Positions 1 to 11,739 of a stretch of DNA of 64,000 bases are shown here, piece by piece. The notes under the pieces were generated by a model. The model saw only the letters and a program-made list of their open reading frames with translations. It ran no database searches and was not told the DNA's origin. Position 1 is the first letter of the stretch; every line of letters begins with the position of its first letter. The DNA is from Mercurialis annua (taxonomy: Eukaryota; Streptophyta; Magnoliopsida; Malpighiales; Euphorbiaceae). Made by a program: the position numbers and the translations under genes. The DNA is taken from the NCBI RefSeq assembly GCF_937616625.2, contig NC_065577.1:3141001-3205000 (forward strand), read 5' to 3'.

Positions 1-493
1 CAATTTCAAGATCAAAAACAATGTTGAAGATTTAGAAAAGTGAAAGGGCAATAGATCTGGAGTCTTTACTGTTGGTAGCATGTGGAAAATGTTGAATCCT
101 GTTATGGATAGAGTTCCCTGCTATGGATAAACTTTGAGGTTGATGATGATCAATAGAAGGCCCCTTTCTTGGCGTAGAGAAATTGTTTTTTTCATCAGAA
201 GAGCTGCTGGCAGGTCCAAAGTTATTGTGTGTAAAAGAATTATGTTTGCTGCTATTGTTCATCATATATGGCAGGCCAAGAGTGATCTAATTTTCAACAA
301 AAATATTCAAGAGATATAGTCCATAGTTTGTAAGATTGATTTTGCTGTTAATAGTTATGTCTAGCCTGTTGGTGTTTGTTTAAAAGCAGGGTGTTGCCTC
401 AGATTTTAGCCTGTTATTTCTCTATTTTGAAAGAATTGTTTTCTTGGTCTATAGCAGCTGGGTGCTTCTTTTTTTGGTGCTTTACCAAAAAAA
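1..493 (+). mobile_element. 3' end of a LINE (non-LTR retrotransposon), cut by window start
   Basis: A reading frame at 134-319 contains an AAIVHHIWQAKSDLIF stretch. This resembles the last part of plant LINE reverse-transcriptase polyproteins, where an IYHIWRERN-like motif follows the zinc-binding region. The frame is followed by a noncoding tail ending in a run of A at 487-493. Immediately after it, about 494-530 matches the 3' flank of the cystatin-like genes (compare 5110-5145), so the LINE appears to have landed in another flank copy. Only the 3' part is visible; no catalytic domain is present. Confidence 0.5.
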
Positions 494-1619
494 TATTTTA
501 TTAAAGTAATGAAACGTTAGCAAAGAACATATATTATTTATAATTATTTTGTATTCCTTAATTTATAAACTTATTAAAATCTATTAATACTTTTTTTATA
601 ATCTCATTTTAATATTATTTATAATTATTTTATAAATAATTCGTACGTTAATTATGTTTATTCAATTAAATGTTTAAATCATAACTCTAATTCATTCTTT
701 ATCTAGGTAGGAAGTCCAAATGTTCAATTACTCTATTTTTAATCCACCAAAATCTAACTTTCACGATGATTTTGTATAGATTCCCAATTTAACTCCTATC
801 TTATTGCCATTGGAGTATTTCAAGTTGTATTCCAACATAAAGAATGAAATCATCATACCAGCACGAATTTTAAAATGTGGATAATGAGGATATTCTTTTA
901 TGAAAATAGATTAATTGAGAATTAAAGAATTTAAATGATGCATTGAATCATGTACGTACAATAACAGTTCCACTAATAACATTGTTTAAATTACTTTAAA
1001 ATTTATTATTTTGATAAAAGTTCTATCAAATAAGCTTGCTCTTGTTTGAAGTTTAATGAATTTCTTCCAACCAAATACAATATAAAGAATTCAAAAATTG
1101 CAGCTCTTCTCTTTATGCTGCATACGAATTTTCCATAACTCAAAAAAATCAAACCAACACTTATCAACATAAAAAAAAAATCTAATAACCGCAAAACTCA
1201 TATGATTCAGATTAGAGATAATTAGCCTACATACGGATTTAGGCATTTTTAATGAAAAAATTACGATTCCAAATATCAGTTTGGACTTTTACGGTTACCA
1301 TTTATATTTTTCGAATTATATGATTTTGATTAGCAATAATATACTTTTCAAATTAGAAAAAAAAGCCATTAACTGAAATGGTAACCTCCATCTCCCTTGT
1401 TCATTTTACATGTTGCCATTTCAAATAGATTATTCAGAGAATCTCGCCGAAAATAACTCCACATCCCACTTACCAAATCTTTTCACTTTCAATTAAATAC
1501 ACCAATTCCATTCACTTTTTTTTTACTTATTATCAAACTCCAGCAACATTGTCATGGGTTCTTCTTTTCCATTTCTTCTTCCTTTTTTCTGCTTAAAAAC
1601 TATAATAAAACAAACTAAA
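494..1619. other. AT-rich noncoding stretch
   Basis: The first 40 bases are cystatin-like gene flank on the minus strand. The rest is AT-rich with many stops in all frames and no recognisable domain. The 62-codon minus-strand frame at 1006-1194 has no familiar motif and is not called. Confidence 0.5.
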
Positions 1620-2208
1620 TGATGGGTTTAGGTTTTAGACTCAATCTAAAGTTGGGTTTTTCTTTTCTCTCTCAATCTCTCTCTAATTCACCTTCTAGAC
1701 TCTCTTCATCATCATTATCACCTTCTGGTCAGTTCTATTTTTAATTTATTCAGACTGACATGTGCTCAATTTAATTAGGTAATGACTAATGGGTTTTGAT
1801 TATAAAAATGATACAGTTAAATGCAGGGAGGCTTTTAAGACTTATGTTTATTCATCTGCAGTTCAAATCATTGAGAATGATTATTCTCAAACTGGAGGGT
1901 TTAAGGTTTCTAATTGTAATTAATTATTGAATTTTACTATGTATACCTACTATAATTAAATATTGTGCGTCGTAATCTTTATCAGGTGAATGTTGGCAAG
2001 AGATCTAATTATATGCAGTTAACCAATGATTAACTATGTATAAACTGACAGTTAACCAATATTTTTTTTACAGAAAAATGAAGCATACTAGCATACTAGC
2101 AACATTGACAGCGATGAGGAGGTGGAACCGAAACCAAAACTGAAGGGGGGCAGAAGGATTAGATGTATTGACAGATTGGAAGATTTAGGTTTAATTTTGT
2201 TTTATTAA
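1620..2208 (+). pseudogene. Exon-like gene fragments of unknown identity
   Basis: An ATG at about 1620 opens a short serine-rich frame with two adjacent Met codons. A separate block near 1826-1906 reads EAFKTYVYSSAVQIIEND after an AG. A third block near 2100-2208 reads NIDSDEEVEPKPK and ends in a stop. The pieces are separated by AT-rich gaps with plausible AG and GT borders, so this may be a small multi-exon gene or a transposon-captured remnant. I do not recognise the family. No single frame spans the pieces. Confidence 0.25.
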
Positions 2209-2407
2209 ATGAAAACGGTTGTAATTGTGTCACTGATTTTAGGCTAGTCTTTTTTTTCTTTTATTTTGTTATGAAAACATTTATTATTGTCAAACATATA
2301 TTATATTTTGGTTACCAGTTGGTGAACTTTTTAGGTTTAATGTGTTGTGTGTAAATTATATGCACTATATATGTACTATCAATAAATTTAAATTAACTAA
2401 TAATGTC

Positions 2408-2750
2408 CTACCAGTTAACTGCATGTTAACTTCATGTTAATTTTATTTTTCAACCGAATGTTAAGTTATTAAAAACAAATTTATGTTTTTTAATGAGTAG
2501 TAGTATACTAATAGTCAACTAAAAGTAAATCCAATGTCCTCATAAAGAAACTTTTGAAGTAGTAAATTTATAGATAACATGAGAATGGATTACAAAATAA
2601 TAAAATACTAGTTAACTGCATGTTAACTTCATGTTAACTTTATTTTTCAACCAAATATTAAGTTATTAAAAACAAATTGATATTTTTAATTAGTAGTAGT
2701 ATACTATTAGTTAACTGAAAGTAACCCCAATATCCACATAAAGATCTTCC
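2408..2750. repeat. Direct repeat of about 140 bp, period about 197 bp, rich in GTTAAC
   Basis: The segment starting at about 2410 (AGTTAACTGCATGTTAACTT...) recurs from about 2609 with scattered substitutions, and both copies run on into a shared TAGTAGTAGTATACTA tract. GTTAAC words also recur at about 2000-2060, 2790 and 3190, so the repeat belongs to a wider GTTAAC-rich region. It is probably part of an unidentified transposon. Confidence 0.7.
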
Positions 2751-3996
2751 TGCATTTATAAAAAAATTTATTAATTTTCATATTAGTTAACCATTAGTTA
2801 ACTATTAGTAAAAGTTTATTATTTAAAAAAATTCAAATCGTTTTTTTTTTAAGAAATAATTACAGCTGCTTTAAATAAATTGGTATTATTTTTGAAGAAT
2901 CATGTATTTGAATAATTATGTATTTGCCGTTATATATGAGAATTACATTTAAATAAATTGTTATTGTAATTAATGATTCTTGAAGATTCTTGGAAATCTT
3001 TTCTATATATGTAAGTTTGAGATTTTTTGATTTTTAGAAATCCACATCGTCTTTAATTAAAATTCTCTTGATCTTAAAATTTGAGTAGTTAAGATCTTCA
3101 TCCCAAAATCCGTCATAGTAAATAACAACCTTCAATGGTGGTCATTCCTGCATTGATAATATATAAAATTTGTTAATTTTAATACAGGTTAACCTTCAGT
3201 TAACTATTAGTTAATTGTTGCTATTATACATACAAATTTCATATTTTCTCTTAGTGAGTATTACAAACTTACAACGACAGTTTACTAATATGATATAGAT
3301 TGCATTATTTTTTAAATAAATTATGCACGAAATTGCTTTAACAATGCCTTTTTTATGTTCATCATACAAGCTTCCGAATCCAAATTTCATCACATAATTT
3401 CAGATGTTCATAGTTTTTTATTTAATTCCGAATCATATCTACATAAAATCATTGTGTCTTTCAAATCATTGATTCACATTTAATTCACCAATTAAAACAC
3501 ATCATTTCCAGAAAAAGCTTCCAATTCAGTTAATTACATAATCAAATATGATTTTAAGAACACTAACCTTTTTGATTTGATAATTTCTTAATTGTCTTCT
3601 TTGCTGAATTTTTTTGATTTCTTAATGAGTTTCTGATTTGCTATTTGTAGAATGGTGGTACGTTTTTAAAGAATCATTAAAATTTCATAATATATGGAAA
3701 GTTTGTTAAATGCAATATTATTTATCTTTATGGATCTTGAAGATTCTTGAAAATATATTCTCAATATGTTAGTTTGCCCATTTGTAGGAGATATTAAAAA
3801 TCATAACAGTTGATTTCCTAATTCATGCAAACCGTATTTCCTATATTAAAATTGATATTTGTGCAATTTGAAATTTAGTAACTGCATTATTCAACTTTGA
3901 TTTTTTCTCTAGTAAAATTTACAATATTTTCACACATCTAGGGTATTTGTCAATTTTTCTCTTCAGATTACACTAAATTCTAGACTTTCATTTTGA
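2751..3996. other. AT-rich noncoding stretch
   Basis: There is no convincing coding frame, terminal repeat or RNA gene. The 60-codon minus-strand frame at 3211-3393 has no family signature. Scattered GTTAAC motifs continue to about 3215. Confidence 0.4.
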
Positions 3997-4374
3997 GGAT
4001 ATTAAACTCGATAAGTTACTCAGTTATTCATAAATTATAAAAAGAGTATTGAGTTAATTTTTATTAAAAAAAAATACCAAACTATGATTTTATTACAATG
4101 GAAGACCATTGTTGTAAGAAAAGGTCACTGAGTTTATCGTGAATTATAAAAAAAGATATCAAACTATACATTTTAAAAAAATATCACGTTACACCTCATT
4201 TTATAATTTTGCCATGTCAAATTAGCAAAAACACCGTATTTTAAACATTTCTTGAAGACAATGACTTCTTTTGTAATAAAACCATAACCGAATGACTTTT
4301 TTATAATGAAAGTTAACTTAATATTTTTTTGTAATTTGTGAATAGCTCAATAACACAAGAAGTTTAATACCCCC
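3997..4374. mobile_element. Short terminal-inverted-repeat element (Mutator-like MITE candidate)
   Basis: The left end (GGATATTAAACTCG...) and the reverse complement of the right end (GGGGTATTAAACTTC...) match imperfectly over about 60 bases. The flanks TCATTTTGA and CAATTTGAC are similar but not identical, so a 9-bp duplication is only possible. There is no coding capacity. The element interrupts the remnant of a cystatin-like gene to its right. Confidence 0.5.
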
Positions 4375-4379
4375 AATTT

Positions 4380-4572
4380 GACTGACTTTACCATAAAACT
4401 CGATCAATTTAAACCTAAACAACGAATTACGCATTCATACAATATATTCGAATAATAAGAGATATGGCAAAATTATTGCTTATTTCAGAGTCCTTCACAA
4501 TTTTTAAATACTCCTCATAGTCCTTTTCCTGCTGATCGTTTACAGGCACCCAGAAATCAAATTAATTTTTTT
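4380..4572 (-). pseudogene. Remnant of a cystatin-like family gene (exon 1 end and intron 1)
   Basis: Read on the minus strand, about 4487-4570 gives NDQQEKDYEEYLKIVKDSE. This corresponds to the conserved end of exon 1 in the full copies (EQQEKDYQDYLKIVKDSD in copy 6). It is followed by intron-like sequence resembling intron 1 of the plus-strand copies. The donor has changed from GT to AT after the final Glu codon, the upstream half of exon 1 is missing, and a terminal-repeat element cuts the sequence where exon 2 should start. It is a ninth, dead family member. Confidence 0.75.
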
Positions 4573-5784
4573 TTTATCTGGTGAGTTCAGCAAGAAAATT
4601 GTAGAAACACTAAACCAGAAATAAGAGAAGTGAAACATGGAAGATATATTGAATATCTAGACAGAAATACTAGTCAAATATATAAACTGTACATTCTTCA
4701 GCAACTATAAAAGTTTCATACATTAGCATAATCAGGTTATAACAATCCAAGTATCAAAGATCAGAACCGAGAAATAATCATCATCTAAAACATAAATATT
4801 ACATATAGATAATAAGTTCAAATTGGATAAAGTTAATAACATCCAGAAAGTCTTGCAAAAAGTAGAACTATGTTATGCCATCCTAATACTAACACACATC
4901 ACAGATCATGGATATGGCCATCAGCAAACGTATATATAAATAGAAATCTGGCTGACATGTCCACAATTCACAAACATCTTCTGTCATCTTGATGAATACG
5001 ATTAAGCTTGGATAGCTGCCAAGAAATCAAAAACGCAAATTATACTGTCAACAGATAGCAAACAAAGTCTCTATGTTATTTAGATTTAATTTAGCGTATC
5101 TAAAATTGAATATTATTAAAGTAATGTAACGCTAGCAAAGAACAGATAACCGTAGACAAGCTATTTTCCTAATTCTGTTGGAAGAGGAGAAAGGGATAAT
5201 AGAAAAATATAATGATAGAGCTTAAATATGAAAACAGAAAATAGCTTAAGACTCTCAAAAAACTAAACTAACTATGATTTGCATAGTCGTCTATCCCCAA
5301 AGGTTACGAGCAACGGATAAATCCAATTGATTATTCATATCTAACGCTACGAGAAGAAGTCAGGTGGCGGATTACTTGCACTAAGGCACCACAAAGTCGA
5401 GAGCTGAACGTAGAGTTACGGATGCCGGGGAATCAAGTATGAAACTATCAACAACATTAGATTTACCATAAAGCACAGGCATGGAGTAATCAAATTAAAT
5501 CCAGAAAAACAAATACTTTATTTGGTACTGTAGGACTTGTTGATTTTCACACAGAAATATAATTGACATTCTTTAATAAAGATGACAGTTTCATGCGTTA
5601 GCATAATCAGGTTGCGAAATCAAAAAGCAGAGTAGCGTGGGTATAATCACAAGACATGAATTAATTTTAGCACTGTCCAATGCATTCATTAAAAGACATG
5701 CAATTTTTGTAAAAGAGCTTGCACCAAGCAGCAGCAGGATCAAATACATGGACTACAAACTTAGAAATGATGACATCGAACAGT
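4573..5784 (-). other. 3' flank and probable 3' UTR region of cystatin-like copy 1
   Basis: This segment has counterparts downstream of every family copy: compare 13332-14470 and 15256-16420 on the minus strand, and 22210-23170 and 46272-47260 on the plus strand. It includes the conserved word CAGCTATCCAAGCTTAA (minus strand, about 5000-5020). In the plus copies this word follows a TTGTATTGG tract and looks like an intron acceptor, so the mRNA may carry a spliced 3' UTR. Confidence 0.6.
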
Positions 5785-6794
5785 CTAGTTTCCACCTAAA
5801 ACAGAAAAAAAGATGGCTGAACAATTATCGAACCTTTAACAGCCAAACATTAGAATAAGTTAGGTAAGAAGTTGTTTATGCTGCTGAGTTCGAAAAAGAA
5901 TAGGCAAAGTGATAATTAAGAGCTTTCTCATAAAAACAAATGATCATACAGAAAATATTAGTACCTGTACTATCTCCACTTGGTTTAAGCCTGAACAATT
6001 CGACTCGAACCATGCCAGTAGACACATTGTAAAACATCTGTGATTGATAAGTGTCCAGCTTTTCTGTAGTCTTGTTTCTAGCTATAAAGGTTACCCAATA
6101 ATGAATGCATCCTGTAAAATTTGCCTTAGTCACCTCCACAAATTCCAAATTTTCACCCTGCATGACAAAAATCCATGATGCAGTGACATGAATTTGAACA
6201 AAAATAGCATTAAAAGTCCTCTTAATACTGACCTTCTCCTCGTTGCGATGCTTAATTACAACAATGAGAGCGTCAATGCATTCCGTAAGAAGAGCATCAT
6301 TGAAATTCTTCACATCAATTTCGTTTCTACCACCAATATGATTCGTAGGGGGATCCTTTCCGAGATCAAAACCCTAAATAAAACAGAGAGAAGCAAGTAA
6401 GCATAAGCTAAACACAATGACATTAGCATATTCATTATAATCTTACATCAGACTCCTCCAGAATTCTGCAATACTCCCGCATTTTATTTCTTTCTTCCTC
6501 GTTTTCAAAACCAGCAAAATAAGCTTCGGCAGATTTAGCAGCAGCAGCTTTAGCGGCAGCTTTAGCGGCAGCTTTAGCGGCAGCAGCTTCACCGCCTTCA
6601 GAAGCAGCAGCATCTTCACCGCCTTCAGAATCAGTATCGTCTTCGCTAGCATCATCATCAGAAGCATCATCATCAGAAGCATCTGCCTCTCCGCTGCTTT
6701 CAGAATCCTTCTTCTCCTCGTCATCAAAATCAGCCTTTCGCTTCAGCCTTTCATGATCAGCATCAATGTTCAACTCCGACACGATGTTAGCCAT
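5785..6794 (-). CDS. Cystatin-like family protein, copy 1 (four exons, 230 aa)
   Basis: Exons are 6447-6794, 6233-6373, 6157-5965 and 5795-5785. The introns have GT-AG borders and the exon lengths sum to 693 bases including the stop. Residues 1-116 are low complexity: a KRKADFDD motif near residue 20, acidic DDDASDD repeats, then an Ala/Lys tract (KAAAKAAAKAAAA) that looks expanded from a triplet-based repeat. From residue 117 comes the conserved domain: GFDLGKD, a CIDALIVVIK helix, then FVEVTKANFTG and YWVTFIARNKTT strands and an FRLKP end. The layout matches plant cystatin-related proteins. The QxVxG inhibitory loop and C-terminal PW of true cystatins are not visible. One A fewer in exon 4 than in copy 6 ends the protein at STGGN. 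Function is unknown. Confidence 0.8.
6537..6592 (-). repeat. In-frame alanine/lysine repeat in copy 1
   Basis: Near-perfect repeats of the 12-base unit GCAGCTTTAGCG (plus-strand reading) encode AAAK units. Copies 2 and 3 have a different 27-base repeat at the equivalent place, so this part of exon 1 changes by repeat turnover. Confidence 0.8.
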
Positions 6795-7643
6795 GATTTC
6801 TTACAAACCCTAGAAAATACAATTTGGGGATTTTGATTTTGAGTTTGTGCCGTGTTTTAGGCGTGTCCTTTTTTTTATTATACTATTATACTTTATACTA
6901 TACATGAATCCTAAATCGAAACTACGCACAAGTCTAAACGACAACAGCTAAATACTTACAGTGCTTGCCGTTTCTTAAACAAAAAGCAAAGCAAGTCGAT
7001 GAAACGACACAGTAACTCATGGGTTAAGATTTTTGCAGTGCGTGTATATGGCAACTTATGGGTTAAGACTTGGCACTCTCGCCTAATAAGCCAAATAAGA
7101 TGACAAAGTAACATGTTTGCTCCATATATGTTTTAGAAGTTATACTTCAATCCTTAAATATTATTTTTCAACATTTAATTGTTTTTGATTTTTTTTAATT
7201 TGATAAATTATGATATTTTATTAAATTATTAAAATACACGTGTTATGTTATTATAGTACAATAACTAATAGTTTCAAATAATATTTTCTATATGATCACT
7301 TTTATTAATTATGGACAAAAAATTAGGGTAATAAATTTAAGATAATGAAATATATTATATTTTTATTTTAAATTTTATGAAGATATTTCTTATATATTTA
7401 TAATTTGATGTGTTTAATAAATTTCAACATACATACTATGTCAATAAATAAAATTCCACATATGTAAACGTTTAGGTTAAAAATGATAAAATAAGCTCCT
7501 AATTTGATACTTTCAACTACAAATGCAAAGTATCACTAAATATAATAAAGTGACGTGAGTATACGATAAAAACATATATATAAAAAATAAAATTATTTTA
7601 GCAAATAATGATCTTTATTTGTTTTTATGCATGTTTTTATTTT
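6795..7643. other. Promoter side of copy 1 and AT-rich spacer
   Basis: The first about 100 bases hold the 5' UTR and presumed promoter of copy 1. A T-rich block with TATACTA words lies near 6880-6900, but no single TATA box stands out. The rest is AT-rich with no coding signal. Confidence 0.4.
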
Positions 7644-8634
7644 GGGTTAATCTTAATAAAATATCAAACCTTTTCAGTTTGTGTCAGTTATATCCAAACC
7701 TTTTAAAATTGTCTATTTTAGCCATTTTTGCGATATGTTAAACCTTTTTTAGCCATTTGCGGTTCGATTCAAAAAAATTGACAGCTCACATGCCACATCG
7801 TTGTCCAGTTAGCAAAATTCATCTGAGTTAAGCTTAGTTGGCATAATTTAAAAACCTATTCAAACCAAAAGACCGAACCACTAACCTACCCGACCAAAAT
7901 CAAATCAAACCCTATGTTACTACTGAAACGATGTGTTTTATCCTAAAATTTCAGAAGCAAAACGCACCGTTTGTAAACCCTAATATGTTCAGCAACACCT
8001 TCGTCAAAATAGGAAAAATCCCACCTTCATCTCAGAAAAATCTTCATCTCTGAAAACCCTAAGCCATAACCAATGTCTATGTCATCAATCTCTGAATCAT
8101 CACGCACTATAGAAAATGCGATGACTGAGTGTTCCTCCCGCCGTTTGTCTCTCCATAAACAGCTTCGAGCTGTTAAACGAAGAAGCGAGGGTTGATCAAC
8201 GAGAAGAACTAAGGCTTTGAGACGAGAACACAGACATTAGGGTTTTTCAGGGAAGATTATTGTGGAGTTAATCAGTTTTGACGAAGGTTTTCTAGAGAAT
8301 GTGTTTTTCTATTTCGAATAAAGGTTTTTAGGGTTCAGAAACGCTGCGTTTTGCTTCTGCAATATAGGGTTTGATTTGATTTTGGTCGGGTAGGTTAGTG
8401 GTTCGGTCTTTTGGTTTGAATAGGTTTTTAAATTATGCCAACTAAGCTTAACTCATTGAATTTTGCTGACTGGGCAACGATGTGGCATGTGAGCTGTCAA
8501 TTTTTTCGGTTCGATTTGCAAATGGCTAAAAAAGGTTTACAATATCGCAAAAATGGCTAAAATAGACAATTTTAAAAGGTTTGGATATAACTGACACAAA
8601 CTGAAAAGGTTTGGTATTTTATTAAGATTAATCC
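7644..8634. mobile_element. Non-autonomous Mutator-like element with about 280-bp terminal inverted repeats
   Basis: The ends GGGTTAATCTTAATAAAATA and GGATTAATCTTAATAAAATA (the right end reverse-complemented) begin inverted repeats that continue for roughly 280 bases with few differences, to about 7915 and 8365. The element is flanked by a perfect 9-bp duplication, TTTTATTTT, at 7635-7643 and 8635-8643; these flanks are low complexity. The 9-bp duplication with long inverted repeats is typical of Mutator-like elements. The interior holds a short frame from about 8073 (MSMSSISESSRTIEN) that may be captured host sequence. No transposase is present. Confidence 0.85.
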
Positions 8635-8643
8635 TTTTATTTT

Positions 8644-10163
8644 AAAAATCATTACATGGGTTCTTCTTATAATAGAAATGGAAGTGAAAAAAATATACAT
8701 AGTTAGAATAAAAAAGTAAAGAAAAATATTCAAGCGTCAATAAATAAACATTATCCTCATCATTTAAAATTTTATAAGAAAATTAATATAATATTTTGTT
8801 TGAGTTTTCTTTTAACCGATATTTGCTTTTTTGTTTGAAAGTTTTTCTTTCTTTCGCCAGTTTATTTTATTATCATCTGATGTTAAAGTTTTAAAAAGAA
8901 AAATAAAATTTAATTTAAATAGATATTTAAATAATAAAAATAAGAATATTTGTCCTGGGTAGTTTAATAATATCATCCTATAAAATATAGCTATTAATTT
9001 AGATATATAAAGAATAACAAAAATTATATACTACAAGTACATATATTTTTATATGGGTAACTATATATCTTATATCCGGTTAAACTATCAAATAATTGAG
9101 TAAAATGATTTTTAATATAAAACTACTACAAAAGTATTAACATCGTTATATAAATATTAATTAAATTATAATAAATAAATATTAATGTGTTTTGCACCAA
9201 TAAAATACAGTCAATTTTCTTTTCATATTTAATAAATTAATAAATTATTAATTAATGTTTTTGTGGATCTAATAATATTTTATTTACAAAGTTTATCTCC
9301 AATTATTTTCATTATAAAAATTCTTTAAATGTATATAATTAATTTAAATTAACGATAGTTTTAAATTTATTTTGTTATTAATTTTTAATTTATTTATTTT
9401 TGATAATCGGAGAGGAGCGCTTGTGACAGGATTTGAACCCACGACCTAACAATTTGCTGTTATAATTCAATAGAATATATTTTTATTGATATTATTTTTC
9501 TTAATGAAATATAAAACTCTTATTAAGGTATATTATTATATTTTAATAAATGATATAACTTTTAAAATAAACGTTGTGTAATAAAATAAAATTGAAATGT
9601 TTAATTTTTTTACTTCAAATAATATATTATTTTAATACTAATTATTTGATTAAAATTAAAAAGTCAAAGCAACGCTTGACCATTTTATTTTATTTAATTA
9701 AATTTATTTAGGTAAAGATGGTCTTAATCATAAGAACTCTTCAATGGATATGTGTATATTCGTGGTGAAAGGCATTATAAAAACGTTGAATAGAGTGCAT
9801 ATGCTTACTAATCAAGATTTTGGTCATGTTATTGAAATTAATAATCAAATGCCAAAAGTTATAATTGTTGGAAATTTTATGGAGGACAAAAAAATATATA
9901 TCTTGCTTTGCATAATACTTTATTGTAATCCGATCAAATACTTTTTAATTTTATAATAGAATAAAATATACTTACATATTATGAGACAAAAGTTTATAAA
10001 TTAGTAATAATCATTAAAGATGTGATATAGTAATAAAAGATTATTAGGAAAAATGGGCAATAAATATTACTTTATCAGTATAATATCCAATTCCATTGTA
10101 TTAATGTGTTTTTTTATAATTTTTTTTGATGTTTTACATACACTTTTATATTATATAATGAAA
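8644..10163. other. AT-rich spacer with a tRNA-like B-box fragment
   Basis: This is mostly A/T with no coding signal. Around 9410-9470 there is GGATTTGAACCCACGACC, which on the minus strand is a tRNA B-box-like GGGTTCAAATCC. It resembles the SINE copies near 25.6, 36.6 and 49.3 kb and is probably a decayed SINE. The 70-codon frame at 9744-9956 has no recognised motif. Confidence 0.4.
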
Positions 10164-10193
10164 ACCCGCAGCGTAGCGCGGGTGTTATGCTAG
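10164..10193 (+). mobile_element. Helitron-like 3' terminus (hairpin plus CTAG, followed by T)
   Basis: ACCCGC at 10164-10169 pairs with GCGGGT at 10178-10183 to form a GC-rich hairpin in otherwise AT-rich DNA. Six bases later comes CTAG (10190-10193) followed by T. This matches the Helitron 3' rule: hairpin, then CTRR, inserted before T. The 5' TC end was not identified, so the element's extent is unknown, and its interior would be the AT-rich sequence to the left. Confidence 0.5.
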
Positions 10194-10677
10194 TTATACA
10201 TGAAACCTAAAGAAAAAACGACATCAAGGACAAACGGCACAAAAATGAAAGCAAAATGGATATGGTGCACACTTAAGATGATAGTGTATATATTTTATTT
10301 TGAATTTTATAAAAAAATTGTTATATATAGATGAATTATGTGTATTTGTAATTTAAAGACATATAGTGTAATAAAATGAATTAAAACTTCATATATGCAA
10401 AATTTTAAAAATTAAAAATGATAAAGTGGGCTTATAACTTAATTTTTTTCTTCACAGTAAAATATAATTATTAACTTAGCTATATAAAGAGTAAAGAGGA
10501 AATTAGACGCTCCACTGTCACAACCCATTTTAATTTGAAAAATACAGTTTCCGTTTAGCGTGTTGAAAAATACTGTGTTTAATTGTTACATACGTTCTGC
10601 AGTTGCAAAATTATATTTTAAATCTTCTCCTCTTCTCGTAACATTCCAGATCTGATAATAACAAAACGAAACGGAGA
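10194..10677. other. Noncoding stretch leading to a gene fragment
   Basis: This is AT-rich. The last about 150 bases are less AT-rich and look like a plant 5' UTR (CTTCTCCTCTTCTCG at about 10623) feeding the ATG at 10678. No TATA box is clear. Confidence 0.35.
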
Positions 10678-10776
10678 TGGACACGGAGACGGCGGACGTG
10701 GTTGAAGCGGCAGAGGAATCAAAACACAGCGAATTTGGCGGCGACGAAGATAGAGAAAAGGATTTGATTATGTAAC
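10678..10776 (+). pseudogene. Isolated first-exon-like fragment of an unknown gene
   Basis: An ATG preceded by a UTR-like leader opens MDTETADVVEAAEESKHSEF and then an acidic stretch, ending at TAA 32 codons later. The base composition is much more GC-rich than its surroundings. A GTAACA at the end could be the original splice donor. It is followed directly by sequence with a Mutator-type terminal repeat, so the gene was probably cut by transposon insertion or deletion. The product is not recognised. Confidence 0.35.
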
Positions 10777-10789
10777 ATTTTTGCATTAA

Positions 10790-10972
10790 CTTGACCTTAT
10801 TGGAATTTTTTTTTTTTTTGAACTTTTGTCCAATAAAAAAGGTCAAATTAATGCTATGGGGTACAATTGAAACGAAAAAAATACAAATTAGGGTATAATT
10901 ATTGACCAATTTTCAACGTCAGGATAGAATTGAAAAAAAAAAGTTAAAAGGTCGGGGTTTTTTAAGGGATTA
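10790..10972. mobile_element. One-sided remnant of a terminal-inverted-repeat element
   Basis: The right part (GGGGTACAATTG..., CAATTTTCAACGTCAGG..., ending GGGATTAGGCT) matches the right terminal repeat of the complete element at 17349-17853. A left repeat is absent. Inside, TTGACCTTATTGGA and TCCAATAAAAAAGGTCAA form a small hairpin. Confidence 0.6.
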
Positions 10973-11739
10973 GGCTTATTTTTTATTTTTATTTTTATCG
11001 GAGAAAACAAACTTGTTGACCCGTTCGTCTTTTCTGGTGAATAAATCTATATGGGTCTTTTCATCGGAGAACAACTTAGGGGGTTTACTGGCTATTAGGG
11101 AATTTTGTGATAGGGGTCTAAAGTCATATGCCATGTTTAATTAATAGCTAAAATATAGATATGCTAATTATTTTTAAATGAATTAATTTTCTATGTATTT
11201 TAATATCAATTAAACAACATTTCAATATATTCTAATCCGTCAATTTGGGATCCAATTCGGAATTTTTCTTGTGAGGTGTTGAGAAGGAATCGGATAATAT
11301 AAAATTAATTAAATCATTTGCGATATCAATAAAGTATTATTTATAAATACATTATGAGCAAATTATTTAGATACTTCTCACATGTACCATAATTTAGAAT
11401 TTCAAACTTGAAGACGAATAGATCGTCGTGAAATGGCGGCAGGTTTGGGGGTGATGGGCAGTGGGTGGTCGCATGTGTGAAGGCGGCGGAAATATGTGGA
11501 GTGGAGGAGGCCGAAGTGGGTGGCAGCGGAGGTGAGGGATGGTAGAATATTAGGATTCTTTAATTTTTAATTTTTTAAATTATTTTGGTTTTTCTATTTT
11601 TTCGTTTTTTTAATAACGTGTCAGATGACATGGAGCTGATTGTGCGTCTGTTTTTTAAATGTCACTTCAACATTATTGTTCCTTATAAAAATACACATAT
11701 CATTGAGTATTTGCATATTTACCTAAATAATAAAAAAAA
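10973..11739. other. Noncoding stretch
   Basis: This is AT-rich apart from a GC-rich patch of G-rich triplets at 11430-11540 that has no long frame. No gene is seen. Confidence 0.35.

Noticed and set aside
6443..6727. A Met/Leu-rich membrane protein on the minus strand
   Set aside because: It is the shifted-frame reading of the acidic triplet repeats in exon 1 of copy 1.
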